A stretch of 64,000 nt of DNA from Nageia nagi. Lineage: Eukaryota; Pinophyta. Position numbers and translations under genes: made by a program. Where the stretch lies: assembly GCA_050084985.1 (NCBI GenBank), contig JBITNC010000001.1, forward strand, positions 69,874,001 to 69,938,000, in the 5' to 3' direction. Shown here piece by piece: positions 50,562 through 63,239 of this stretch (the stretch's first letter is position 1; every line of letters begins with the position of its first letter). Under the pieces are notes generated by a model. It made no database searches and had not been told where the DNA came from. It worked only from the letters and a program-made list of their open reading frames with translations.

Positions 50562-51155
50562 TGTATATGCCTAAAAACAATTTATTATTTATTTAATAAA
50601 TCATATTTATACTCTCAAAATGACTTATTGAAATATTACAATTCTCAAGATAAAATTAATATTACAATGCAATGACATGTGTTATATTAAATGCTATATC
50701 ATTTATCATGGTTCTTATTTTAAAGTATCTTGAATATAAAAATGATTATATTATTGCTAGAGGTTAGGTTTGACTCCTTTCTATGTCCTTATAGGCTATA
50801 TATGTGAGTGGAATAGGCTAACCTCCATAAATTGAAACTCTTTTATATGACAAGATCTCTGATAGGTGGTTTTCAACCATAATATTCATCAAGCTATGAT
50901 GAATTTTGATGCCACCTATCATGAGAAATTATTATACACAAATATCCACTATGAACTCACCATGAATCTAATCCCAATCCTCCAATGATTCATTACTATT
51001 TACTTTTTAGGGTTATACATACACTTCATATTAGGTTCATGTGTTTCATGCATATTTGTTGTTGTTGTTGATATATTGTACATATATATTCTTCTTATAT
51101 TGTAGATCTTTTTATTTATTGTGTATATTTGCATTCACATAATTTATAGAATAAA
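50562..51155 (+). mobile_element. 3' LTR of element C
   Basis: 594 bp, starting TGTATATGCC. It matches the 5' LTR along its length except for a deletion of about 100 bp, and ends near TTATAGAATAAA. The terminal CA is lost. Confidence 0.85.
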
Positions 51156-53615
51156 AATGCATTAGGAACTAAGTAAAATATATATTATTACCAAATACCA
51201 ATAGTAATTATTGATAGTTTAGCATTTAACCTTTCCTTGCTTTGATGAGCTCTTAAACCAATAATATTTCCTTTTCTTTTAGAAGAAAAGAGACTATGAA
51301 GAAGTTGCTACTAAGTTTTAGTCTAGAGGACCCATGCTAAGTAATTGTTCTTGGCATTTTTGTCATTAAGAAAATGCATCTCTTGATGTTAAATATTTGT
51401 TGAATGATCATTAGAACTCAAATTACTTGTTGACTTATTCAACAATATCCCTCTATGGAAGTTAAAGGAAATTTTATCTCTCTCAATAAGTTTTAGAAGG
51501 GAAACTATTGTATTCCTCTATAGAAAGTGTGTAGATTTGAAATTGTTATGTTCATGGCCTAAATCATTACAATATCACCAAACATTTTTCAGTGAGAGGG
51601 AATTTGATGTCCAAAGGATTTGGTAATATTTTTTATGAATTTAATAATTAAACAAGATTGAAATGAGCCTTCCCTTTTGTTGATTGACCTAATGTAAGAG
51701 ATGGACTATGCTAAGTAAATACTATATGCAAGATAAAAACTAGTTGTAAATTGATCTTTGATATAAAGTTCAACTCCTAATCTATTAGTGTTTTGAGTTT
51801 AAGGGATATAAAAGGTAAGATTTATAAATGTATAAGGTAAAAGATGGAATTAACACCACCATGAGCATTAGAAATATTTTGATCCTTTAGTATAGAAAGT
51901 ATTCAAATTTCATAGCCATAGGTATTCTTAGATGGTTGCATTAGTAAAATGAATACAACACCTAACAACCACAATCAAATTCATGCATGAATTCCTTCCT
52001 AGGAGGCACACAACTATTGGTATAAACCCTAGAGTTACAAAGATTTCATACACAACAACCTTTTATTTAGTAGAGGTCACTTGTCTATAGACAAATTATA
52101 ATAGCTAGGATGACTTCTTTACCAACTAAATTAGTTACAAACTATAATTTGTATATACTCATTAATTATAAAATAAGATCTTTAGATCTTCTGATAGATA
52201 TTTACATCCTTTAGTTATCAATTCCTACAAAAATTTGATTGATTTGAGGTTATAAAATGAAAAACTTTCCCTAATATATTTTACATGAAGGTACTAATCT
52301 TATTCAAAAGCTTCTCATCCTGATTTCCTTGATTACCAAGCTACCAACTGATATCTGATTTGGATTAGGTTTCTTGTGATAAAATTGCATGTCTACAACT
52401 AAAAACTCTCTCAATTTGAATGCCTTCAAAGTTATTACATCATGGTATGATGGTGTTCAATCCTTTCCTTGATTATACTCCCATAAAAAATGTAGTTGTA
52501 TAAGTTATTACATCAATCATAACTTAGATATCAAATTTTACACATCAATTCTAGCTAATCGATCACTTGATAACCCTATCCCTTCCTAGTTTGATGCCAA
52601 TATTAATATATAAGGATATTTTGTGGTATTAAAGCTTCCATAGACTTGATTATTGAATTTGGAGTGAATTTTCATCTTCTTAGATGAAATTTGCACTAAA
52701 TCTAAGTGTAACAAACCATTCTACAATGTATTCTTGAATAATCCACATTACATAATATCATGATGATGTAAGCACTCTTCGAAGTATGGATGGAGTCTCT
52801 TGGGATATGTGGAAACTTTATGGAACTCTTTATATTTTCTTTTTTAGATAATCTAAAGTGTGAAATATTTAAATTTTTGTTTCATTTCCAGAGTGTGGAG
52901 AAACATGTGGTAGCATATGGTAGGTCATATATATATACACCTTTTTTTGATGGTGTTTGCACTATGGAGTAAAATTTTAATTGAATATGAGGTGCAGATC
53001 TAACAACATGATTTAATCCTCCTCCACATTATGGTTTTCCTTATTTCCTTTACATTTTTGGGATGCAAAGATTACACTATAATGTCATACTTCTTTGAGA
53101 TGCAAATTTTTTGTATTTTGAACACAAAAGGCCTTTGTTTTAACATTCTATAATGTAGAATATGTTGATGTCATCATGGCAATTCGAAGTGCAAATTTTA
53201 CTTCACTTGAATGCATACTATACCAAATTCTTTCATTATGATTTCTAGAGGTAGAATTATATCATAATTACTTTTGGAATGCATAATTACCTTGTACAAC
53301 TTGCAAATAAACAAAAACTAAGGTAGCTATATATGGCTAGGTAAGTATAAATGCGAAGTACAAAATTTAAATACCTAGTATTTAAAATCATACAATATAC
53401 TTATGCATTATGAATTGATAATAAGTTTGAACAAGATTTTATACTTGAACAAAGAAATTAAATCAAAGCACAATCATAGTCATACACAAAACTTGAGCCT
53501 AAAATAAACAGTCATATGATTTTCTATATTAAAAAAAATTATGTACAAATTTATATCTATATTCTGGTGGCTCTAAGGGATTTTTGGTAAAAAAATTAAT
53601 AAATTAGACCTAAGA
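51156..53615. other. Unassigned region between elements C and D
   Basis: About 2.5 kb with no recognised gene. It could contain the 3' LTR of the minus-strand element whose accessory gene ends at 53620, but the partner LTR is outside the window, so no end can be set. Confidence 0.5.
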
Positions 53616-53619
53616 AAAA

Positions 53620-56600
53620 TACATCATCCTTGGGTAATAGAGTCACTGCTTAACAAAATAGCTTTGATGTTAGTCCATTCCTGAACTGTTCCACTATACT
53701 TCTCAAATTTTACCATATCCCTATAAATAGTAATCATACTATTTACAATAGAAAAAGAAATATTACTATGATCCTTCATAAATTCTTTAACTAATGATTG
53801 CAAAGATATTAATTTAATAAAGTAGTGCAAACAATTATCCTTATCAAATTATGTTGGCCAACTATCAAACTTAGAGGCATCTTTTGAAATGGTCTCTACC
53901 TTTTGTTTTACTTATTCTTCAAATAAAGGTGTAGAATCTTTCTAAAAATCTAGAATTCCCAAAGCTTGTGGCTACTAAACTTTTTCTTTGATAAGATGCA
54001 TCTAATATGTAAGAATAGATTAATACTTAAATCCCTCTTTTAGGTAGGCATCTATTCACATATTTGAAGAAGCTATATCAAGGATTTGCTCTCTTATGCC
54101 TAGATTTTGTTTAATCAAATCCTCATCTAAAATAACTTCAAGATTTGCAATTATGGTCTGACCCTCATCCTTTCTAGCATTAATCAAGGCCTTTTTCTAA
54201 GAGATATTAGCCAAGATTTTATATATGGATTTATGGCTCAATGTAATGTAGTTGTGGATAGGAACGATGTCTTCATTTATGCAAATATCACCTCCCACAA
54301 CTTGCTCTTTAATCTGGTTAGAGTATCCTTGTTGAAAGATTATTTATATTTGGCTTCCTTTGCCTTCTATAATTGAAATTTTATTTTCTTAAATTTATCT
54401 TCATACTATTTCATTTGTACTTTAGACTATTAAAGCTCAGTGTACTTGGCTTTCATATTTTCTTTCTACCCCTTCAAGTGGGAATTGCTTTTGGCTATCT
54501 CAATATCCTTGGCCTTGAGCTCTACATATTTTTCATTCAACTATGCATCTTTTGCTATTAAAAGAGTGTCCTTTTGGACCATGTGGTTCTTATGACTGGC
54601 CAAGTACTTACCAAGGATAGAAAAGCTATTCTTTAACTTTTCTTACTTTTTCTACAACTTGACTAGCTCTTCCTTCATTATTGCCAACTCCTTCTGCTTT
54701 AATTTAACTTTCTCTATTGTAGAGGTCAGTTCTTTGTCCTTTTGCTACAAGGCAATTTAAATTGGTTCTTTTGATATGTGATTCTTAAAGGTTTTAATGT
54801 CATTTTCAAGCCCATCACCTCCTTTGTAAGGCTTTTATCCTTATTCTCAAATATTTTTCTCTTCTCAATCTCCTTTATTAACTGCATTGTGAGCTTTGTT
54901 ACATCTAAACTACTATAGATGCAAACTAAAATATTAGATTATTTCTATCCTGCTATGGGATTATGTTAACAATGTAGATGAGATAACTAAAGTTTGGACA
55001 TATTTCATCATATGAGTAATAAGACCATAATGTGAAGAGTCTAGGAGTATGCATCTTGGATTCTAAATAAGAATCCTCCTCAATTATCATAATGCACAAA
55101 TGATTTATAGGCTTGAAATTGGTTAAAAATGAAGATAATTAGATAGGTTTTCCTTGAAGCAAAACCAAGGTTATCTCAGTATAATTTATTTGTTGTACTA
55201 TGGTTGAATAAGTGGAAATTAAAGTTGCAATATGCATTTACATAGGGGAAGATAGGGATTCCAAGTGGACATGCATTACAGATGAAAATGCAATAATTGG
55301 GACAACATGCAATAATGGAACCATGGTGGAAATAATAGAAAAGATAAAATAACATAATGGATTTGAATAAAAGTATTGGGTCTTACTGCAACTTTTTGGG
55401 AAGTGGTTGATGTAGGAGTTGAAGTGGTTGAAGTAGTAGTGGATGATGGCTTTAAAGTAGGAATATTGATTATACCAAATGAGGGTCTCCTTGATCCTTT
55501 TTGTATATTCCTTAGATAAATCCTCTATCATTTTTGGTCAAGCAAACAATCATTCAACTTTAGCTCCATTTGGTATTTCACAATTCTAGGGGCTTTAGAA
55601 GTAAGGTTTGTCTATTTCTAAGGTTGCTTCTATTACAATTTATCCATTTTTCATAGTAACCTCTTGATGCCTCTTTTGAGTTATTACAATGGTGGCAAGG
55701 GAGGGAGGTTTATCATCATCATTTTGTTCTTCATCATAACTAAGAACTTGTTTCTCTAAGTGCTCCTCATTGTACTTATTGAAAAACTCATCATCATCTA
55801 AGTCTATTGCATTGAAGAGGTTACCCTTCTTAGCTCAAAAACTTAAAAGACATCTTCTTGGCTTGACTCCATCATTTCTTTGTATTAAGCTTCTTTAAAG
55901 TGGCTCTACCCAATGCATCTCTTTCTTCATTATATGTATACTTTCTTGTGAAGAAGGTTCTTCATAAAGCTTCCTTAGAAGAAGGATCCCAAATGACCAT
56001 TTGCTTTACATCCAAATTGAAGAAGTTGTCTGGAATGAAATTATCCCCTATAAAATTTCTAAAACTCTCAAATCACTCATCTCTATGTGGTTGGAATGCG
56101 GTAGGGTTTCCCTTGGTTATTGATTTTCAAATGTACCACTATGATGCCATCTTGATCATAGTGGTATTCCATGTTTATAGTTATTAGGCACAATTTCTCA
56201 AGTATTTTTGAAATCTTAGAATCTTATCTCTTCTTCTTCAAAATAAGACTCTCAAAAGTCTACACACCAATAAAAACACTCATCTTCTTATTTTTGCACC
56301 CAAATTTTTATCTATCTCATCCAATTATCTAAAGAAATCAATAGCAAATAACATATTTGATATATAATATGGGAGTAAATAGGGCTTCCCATGAAATCCA
56401 TATAGTCTAAAGAACACTCCACATCTTGTCAAATAATAATCCCCCAACTCTAGGTTAGGAATCCAAATTTTATTCATGATTTGTTGGGAGAACCTAGGAA
56501 TGACTTTCCCCTCAATAATTATCAAAGTAGGGTAAATAAAATTGGATACAAACATATAATAGGAGGAGGAAGACCTTAACTTAGTAGTACAATAATCCAT

Positions 56601-57286
56601 AGATAGGGGGTTCCTCTCTTCATCTATCTTTTGAGCTGGGATATTTGGAAAATAATCTCCATTTATGTAGTAGAAGAGCTAAACAATGAGTGAAACATAA
56701 TAAAATTTATTTGAATGATTCAAATTATTAAAGGTATCAACAATTTGGTGGGAGATAAATAATGACCAGTCAAATTAAATATGAGTTTTGTCATGTATTA
56801 TATCATAGGCAGTGGCCATTTGTTCAAATGTGAGATCTTTATATGACTCTTACCCAAAAAGCATGGCTAATGTGGAAAGAAGATTTTGTAAGTGTTCCTT
56901 GAATGTATGAATATACATAGGACTAATAGGAAGATAATTTATAGGATAGGTTGCATGATACTAGAGGAAGAGAAGAATGAAAGGTTTATAATGCTTTACT
57001 TGATTATCATGAATAACCCTATTCATGGTATTCTAATAGTAGAATTGGAATACATAGGAAATTCCCTTCAAGTAGAAGTCACATAGAACTTGATCATTTC
57101 TAACAAGCATTCTAGAGGATTTATTAACATATGGTTCCAAGGTAAGTATTAGCTCAAGCACTAGATGAGTCCTATAGTAAGTGATCAACATGACACTTGT
57201 ATAATATACAATTGCTTCAATATGGAAAAAAGAGAAGTGAGAGGACTTACCATCCATTTTTCTCTTTGTTTGCTTGCCATACCCAT
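53620..57286 (-). pseudogene. TE-associated accessory ORF with long coiled coil; function unknown
   Basis: Minus strand. A short first exon, MGMASKQREKWM (57286-57251), ends in a GTAAGT donor, with an acceptor (CTATAG) at about 57172. The body follows: LVLELILTLEPYVNKSSRML; then FEQMATAYDIIHDKTHI and NKFYYVSLIV near 56800-56670. Then come the open stretch 56325-56600 (NFIYPTLIIIEGKVIPRFSQ, ends YGFHGKPYLLPYYI) and a Ser/Thr-rich linker near 55430 (TTTSTTPTSTTSQK). A coiled coil lies at about 54800-54330 (IEKVKLKQKELAIMKEELVK). The tail at about 54160-53624 reads DEDLIKQNLGIREQILDIAS and KYSGTVQEWTNIKAILLSSD. Many stops. It lies downstream of element D's pol on the same strand, in the position where an env-like or extra ORF would be. 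I know no function. Confidence 0.55.
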
Positions 57287-57289
57287 GGA

Positions 57290-58435
57290 GCTTTGTATCT
57301 TTTATGCCTTAGTTAGGATCAATGAATTGAATTTTCTCCTTCTCCTCTTTCTACAATGAATGATCAAATTTCCATTGTTATTTTGATGCTTTCTATCTTT
57401 AGCTTCTACATAGAGAAGCAAATGTAGAAGTTTAGGGTTCAAACCCATTCTATGATTGCATAGCTCCTATATTCTCCATTTAAATAGTCACCAAGAAATT
57501 AGGTACTATGAATATAATGAAACTTATGTGTATCTATAGCTCTTCAACTTCTTTAGATAATTTGTAGACTTGATATAGACTCAACTCTTTAAAAGTACTC
57601 TACTATAAAAATTAGTGGATACTTAGCAAATGTTTAGCAATTTGAATTATATTGAACAAGTTTTAAATCCATGCTTGATACAATTTTACATTAAATGCTA
57701 ATTCAAAAAGGTAACATTGATCCATGTGTTGAAATGGTTCAAATTACATTCTCTTACCATGGAATGAATGCATGCAAGTTAACAATAATAGTGATTACTA
57801 ATAGTATTAATTACAAGCTAATGATAGAACATCAATATCATATCTTTTTTATTTTAAAATAACATTTTTGGGTTCCAAAGATACCTTACTGATGTCATCC
57901 TCTCTGTAATGTGGATTTTACATCCTTTTTTATCATTGATATAGTTTATATCTATAATGATTCATGTACATGTTATGCGATACTCTTCAATAATAACATT
58001 GAATATTTCTATCTTAGATATAAAGCAAAGTTACAAATACTAAATCAAGAAGATATATGAAGGGGTGCATGTGGCTATATTTTGATGATTATAGAGTGAC
58101 TCAAAAGAGAAACCAATGCCAATGCAAAAAGTAAATCTAGATATATGGATATGATCAAAATAATGTGAAAAAAACTTTGGATAGTAGGTATATTGTGCAG
58201 ATCATGGAGTTTCTATTCTAGATTCATAAATATCACTCAATATGAGCAAAAGTAGGTCAAAATATTATAAAAAAGTAAAGTAAACTAAACTATGTACATC
58301 CTCTAAATTTGAAATAGTGTTAATGCTATCATATATGTGAAAGGTGTAAAAAATGAATTCACTTAGCTGATAATGGGGACTATACAAGTATATACACCTA
58401 TTATAAAATCATAGGTCCTTGATCTATTATCTTAC
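57290..58435. other. Spacer between integrase of D and the accessory gene
   Basis: No coding signal in the minus strand beyond the integrase C-terminal end near 58440. Either an internal spacer of one large element or the LTR of D; undecidable here. Confidence 0.5.
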
Positions 58436-58439
58436 TATC

Positions 58440-59808
58440 ATATGGGAAAGTGCCTAAGATGCTAACTATTTACCTGAATAGGCATAACTTGTCCATCCAT
58501 GTGGGCCAATTGATATACATTAAATTATTTGCATTTAACAAGGGTAAATGGTCCTTTCCATAAGGACTCAAATTGTTTTATGTTTTCCTAGTTTGGATTT
58601 ATCCTCATTTCATTTTAATACCATATATCCTTTTCTGAACTAAATGAGAGAGGTCTTTTTCTTATCAAAATAGGTCTTAACAATAGAATTTCTCTTTTGA
58701 AAGCTATAAAAAGCTTTATCCCTCTATTCTTCTAACTTGATCAACTGTATATACCTATATTATAATGGTTCAAAGCAGCATAAATCATATTTCATAAGGA
58801 TTTCCAATGCAAGAATCTCTAAGATATGCATTGGTAAAATAACTCTCTTTCCATATACTAATGTATAAGGAGAGGTTTTAATAGATTCTTTCACACATAT
58901 TCTATAGCCTAGAGTATAAAGTCTAATTTTAAATTCCAATCTCTCAGATTGCTTTCCATTATTCTCTTGAGATTTTTGATAATGCTCTTATTGGTGGACT
59001 CAACTAGGCCATTTCCCTATGGATAATAATTGGAAGAGGTTTTCCAAATGATGTTATATTTCATGGAAAAATCAAGTATCTTTTCTTCAATAAAAGCATA
59101 TTCATTATTAGAAATTATTATTGTTGGAATCATAAACCTTATTATTAACTTCTCAAGAAATGTCAAGACTATATCTTGATCTACACTCTTTAAGGGAATA
59201 GCTTCCACAGATCTAGTAAAGTAATTAGTATCAGTTAGTATAAAATTATGTCAAATAGAGAAATTAGGGCTTATGACACCTATAAAATCAAGATCCCATT
59301 ACTATAATATTTATTTAATGAATACAAGTTTAAGAGACATAGCAGCACTTCATCTTATTCCAAGAAATCTTAGGCACTTCTTACACTCTTTTGTAGCTTT
59401 ATGTGAGTCCTTACACATAGTAGACCAGTAGTACCCCACTTAAACAAGTTTTGTAATCATTATTTTTCTAGAATAATGGCCTCTTAAAAATCTTAAATGA
59501 AATTCTTTAAGAAGAATTTGCACATCAACAGGATGTATGTAAGTAAGGAGCACTCCATTACAGTTTCTTCTATACAACTTATTTAGAATCACTATATAAT
59601 TAGCTACTTGGAGTTTGAATCTCCTTCTTTGGTGTGTAGTAAAGTTATATGTGTAAATACCTATTTTGAAATACTTGAGAACTTTTTTTATCCATGGCAT
59701 TTTGAACTCCAATATAAATTCATTTTCCTCATCATTTTGTTGGAAAATACACTTGCATGATGTTAAAAGTTGAGATACTATCACCATCAATTGTATAATG
59801 AGTATCAA
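58440..59808 (-). pseudogene. Integrase of element D
   Basis: The zinc finger reads FHLRFLRGHYSRKIMITKLV, then VGYYWSTMCKDSHKATKECK and KC (about 59530-59390). The core has WDLDFIGVISPNFSI near 59300, LTDTNYFTRSVEAIPLK near 59240-59190, and IPTIIISNNEYAFIEEKILD (in 59017-59208). It ends YYP.GNGLVESTNKSIIK near 59010-58965. So the catalytic D-D-E triad reads D, N, E: the second Asp (usually SDN) is Asn here. The C-terminal part near 58700-58480 includes GKHKTI. Normally inserts cDNA into chromosomes; inactive as written. Confidence 0.85.
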
Positions 59809-59899
59809 AATTTAAGGCACTAATAAAGCTCTTCCTCAAACTTGTTTTGTTGGCCTCACCTCTACATCGAACTCAAGTATCTTATTGATCCATCCTACC

Positions 59900-60250
59900 T
59901 TCTCTCCATATATTCCTTTTACATAATGAAATTCTAGATATTTGGGTGGATGGTGTAAATAAGTATCATGTTGTGAGAGAGAAAGTGTTTAAAATTTTTG
60001 ATATCTCTCATGGTTTCAACATCATACAATATTTTTCTATAAAAAGAGATAGGGTGCTCTTATTCATGTTTATCCTTTTGAGTTAGGACTACAATAATGA
60101 TTTTATCTAACCTAACTATGTATAAGATGAAAGTTTTACTAAAATCTAGGTTGTTAAACATAGGATAAGTAAAGATGGCTTCTTTAATATGATTGAATGA
60201 TTCCATAACCTCAATTTTCCATAGGAATACCACATCCTTCTTTAGCATGT
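59900..60250 (-). pseudogene. RNase H of element D (RT-linked)
   Basis: Follows the reverse transcriptase directly: FNHIKEAIFTYPMFNNLDFS, KTFILYIV..., VVLTQKDKHE, then HPISFYRKIL and FKHFLSHN in the next frames. This is the usual connection plus RNase H (F.L..DAS..G.VL.Q....HPI.F.S..L in relatives). The first catalytic Asp is not recognisable (YIVRLDK). It would remove RNA from the cDNA hybrid. Confidence 0.72.
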
Positions 60251-60269
60251 ATGAAATTGGTTTAATAAT

Positions 60270-60950
60270 TTAGGAAAAATCATGAACAAAATTTCTAACA
60301 AAGTTTATGTGACCCAGAAAGGAATGTAAATCCTTTTTGTTAGAAGGAAAAGGAATATTTCTTATAGCCAACACTCTTTCTGGTTCTATGGCCATTCCTT
60401 TCTTAGAGACCACATGGCCTAACAACTTACCCTCTTTGATAATAAAGACTAGCTTCTTAGCATTCAAAGATATGTTGAAAGATTTATATTTTTTGAACAT
60501 CTCCTTAAGATGGACCAAATAATCCCTTTTATTCTTTGATAAAATATTGATATCATCTAAATAAACTAGGATAGTTTTGTTAATCAATGGACCAAACACA
60601 TGGTCCATGAATATTTGAAAGGTGGCCCCAATATTTGAAATACTGAAAGGTATCCTTTTGAAAATAAAGGTACCCCATTTAGTAGTGAATGTAGTTTTAT
60701 GTTGATCACTATCTTTAACCCATATCTGATTAAAATCTAAAATTCATCTATCAAGAAATAACACTTTGCTCCTACCACTATATGGGGAATCTGATCCATT
60801 AAAGGGATTGGGTAATGATCCTTGAGTTATATTTCTAAAATCAACACACAAGAAGATTTCTCCACTCTTCTTATGAACTGTTACTAAGTTAAAAATCCAA
60901 GTTGTATTCTTGATAACATAGATGATACTCACATCCAACACCTTAATCAA
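60270..60950 (-). pseudogene. Reverse transcriptase of element D
   Basis: The N-terminal half, 60744-60950, reads TWIFNLVTVHKKSGEIFLCV, then DFRNITQGSLPNPF and FLDR. The second half, 60270-60608, has the catalytic block VYLDDINILS (Y-L-D-D at about 60563-60552), CxxL-like HLKEMFKKYKSFNISLNAKK, GKLLGHVVSKKGMAIEPERV and FPSNKKDLHSFLGHINFVRN. All are standard Ty3 RT landmarks in order. The stretch between the halves (60609-60743) is frameshifted. Converts element RNA to cDNA. Confidence 0.9.
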
Positions 60951-61439
60951 CTTTTATTTCATCATTGCCTCTATTCTTGGATTAACTACCTTTTATTTTT
61001 TCTAAATGGTATAATATCCTCTTTTATCTTTATTAAATGATAGATTACATCCATGTTGTATGTCTTAAGGTCTTGGTAATTCCATGCAATTATATCTTGG
61101 AATTTTGTAGATAAAAAAATCACATCCCTAATGTCATGGGGAAAACATCTATCGCAACATTCACTCTTTTGTTAAGAAAGAATTCTATTTCATGATAAGT
61201 TCTTTTATGTTCATTAGAGGAAGCAATTCTAAATTGATCTTATCTATCAAATGACTACTCTAGGGATATCAGATCTTATAGGATAAAGTTATTTTTTAGC
61301 TAAATAATGTCCTTATTCTGGAGGTCATTTAATATGGTCTCTTCATTTGATGAATAAATAAAATGTTGGATAAATTGATTGATTTACTCATTGTAGTTAA
61401 AAACCTACCAATGGTAATCATTATCAGGCATTGATAGCC

Positions 61440-61916
61440 TAAACAATAACTTAATATCTTTACTAATCTTTGAATGAGTAGCAACATCATAGTTAGCTAC
61501 CTTAAATGCTAACTAGTCTACTAAGGTGCTGTGATATTTACTTACTTCCATGAAATTTAGTGCAAGAAAATCATCTAAAAATTCCTTCACTCTATTTTTG
61601 TATGCTTTCAAGTACTGATGCTTGACAGAGTATTTTTTAGTAACTTGATTGATGACTAATTTTGAATATCTAATTGCTGATAGGAACTTGGTTCCCAATT
61701 TATAGCTTGGATACGTCTAGGACAAAGGGCTTCATATTTAGATGCATTACTTGTACAGGTCCATGTTAGCTTGTAAGAGAATCTCTTGGATGGTTTTGAT
61801 GGGGATTGGAAAAGAACACCAACTTTAGCAACATTTTTACATTTTGCACTATCAAAATGCATTATCCATAATTTATTTTTCCTATATTCAGATTGAGTAA
61901 CTGTAGGAATGAACAA
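61440..61916 (-). pseudogene. Extra RNase H (archaeal-type-like) of element D, ahead of the RT
   Basis: 61656-61916 reads KLWIMHFDSAKCKNVAKVGV, LFQSPSKPSKRFSYKLTWTC and TSNASKYEAL. 61513-61698 continues with RYSKLVINQVTKKYSVKHQY, LKAYKNRVKEFLDDFLALNF and HSTLVD.LAF. This is the FDGA...GAGVV...TNN.AEYEAL...GDSKLVI.QV...AD.LA pattern of the second RNase H of plant Tat-related elements. Of the acidic residues, Asp (FDS), Glu (YEAL) and the last Asp (LVD) are visible, while the GDS aspartate reads RYS. In element D it lies between protease and RT, not between RT and integrase. Confidence 0.78.
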
Positions 61917-61981
61917 TCTAGTTTAAGGATATACTAAGTGCTCATATCCACATCCCTCATTTGTTATATCATTTGAATGGA

Positions 61982-62497
61982 CTAGTCATCTTCCTCATGT
62001 ATTTGATTAAGTAAGTCACTATATAACCTTTCTTCATCTTCTAAGAGATTGATGTTAATGTGATCCAATTTCTCCAAGTGATATGGAGAAGTTCTTTGAT
62101 TGTAGAGCCTTATTTTTCTTTCTCCATAAGGAAAAACCATGTGGGTTAATTCATTAACAAGGTATCCACCTATTTTTTCCATGAATTCTCTTGACAGGCA
62201 TAATCTAAACAAAGGGGGTAAATCTACCACTACTATTTCTTGAGGAAAAGATGCATGCAATAGTTTATGCAATGAAATGCAAACATCTTTTATTTCCCCT
62301 AAAGTTCTAATAGGACTACCATATAGTTGAAGGACACCATGTGTGTCTCTAGTAAAGTTTATATTCATTGCCTCAGAAATAGCTTTTGGTATTACAGTGG
62401 TAGCATCTCCACTATCTAGCAAATAATTATGCACCAACCAACCCTCCATTCTCAAAGAAATGTAAAATGGAGTAGGCCTATTTTTTCCTATTCTCAA
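61982..62497 (-). pseudogene. Protease of element D
   Basis: Open for 171 codons. TPFYISLRMEGWLVHNYLLD leads to the active site LLDSGDATTVIPKAISEAMNI, at about residues 28-48. This is an aspartic protease flap-type domain: D-S-G is kept, and the residue after it is Asp instead of Ala. GEIKDVCISL and the acidic tail IHEEDD follow. It is the best preserved pol segment in the window. Upstream, 62575-62826 (ORF with MFDALLIHG) is the Gag-protease linker. Confidence 0.8.
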
Positions 62498-63239
62498 ATT
62501 AATTTTTAATTGAGCTAATGATAAGTTTTAGAGGTTAACATAGTAGTTTTTAGGGAATCTTTTAGCAAATCTAACTAGCCATGAATTAATAATGCATCAA
62601 ACATAGATGCTCTTGAAAGTACCTTCTTCATATCATTTACAATATTTAAGGGGAAGTTATTGTGAGGCCTAATTTCATAATCTAATTGATACCTCCTTTG
62701 GCATTGATTAGAAGCCTCCTCTCTTTGTATACATATGACTGAGGGTAGTATAGAACTTCTAGCAGTAATTTCACTCTTGTTCTCATATTGAGGAGGCAAA
62801 TTCCTTTGTCCTAGAATATCATCCATTATAGAGCTCTCTTTAGATTATTTTGAAGTGGATGATGTAAGATAGTCTTCTCTTCTTGTAATAGAAGGAACCA
62901 TTATTTTTTTAGTGGAGGCTCATCTCTTCTATTGGTGTCTGGATTGGCTTGTCTAGTATATCTTATCTCAACTTGAAAGACATCATCATGAGATCCAAAA
63001 TTCATGCATACAATATTGGGAGCTTATTCATTGGTCATGATTTGCTTGGATTTGGAAGTCAACTGCTTATCTTCTCTAGCTAGCTTACAGTGATGAATGT
63101 AGATTACATAGGTTTCTAGAATATGAGGGTTATTGTACACTAAACACTAATAGTTAGGTTTTGTAATCTGGTGTGTCATGTTTGTAGCCACAAAATAATT
63201 GCTCAAAAAAGCTACCAAATATTTTTCTATGTAAGGTAT

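Larger units (their letters stand above)
42498..51155 (+). mobile_element. Element C: 8.7 kb LTR retrotransposon with gag and antisense PMD gene
   Basis: Two diverged direct repeats, 42498-43197 and 50562-51155, both starting TGTATAT(A/G)CCTAAAAA. A purine tract lies before the 3' copy. Gag is on the plus strand at 43240-45830. No pol was found. On the opposite strand, 46450-48650, lies a plant-mobile-domain gene. LTR and gag match element A, so A and C are one family in opposite orientation. No convincing target duplication was seen (left aatat, right aatgc). The LTRs have diverged more than those of B by eye, so C is older. Confidence 0.88.

Noticed and set aside
42493-51160. 5 bp target duplication of element C
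   Set aside because: Left aatat and right aatgc share only three bases, and the 3' LTR end is eroded.
60337-60522. Plus-strand ORF of 61 codons
   Set aside because: Shadow of the element D reverse transcriptase.
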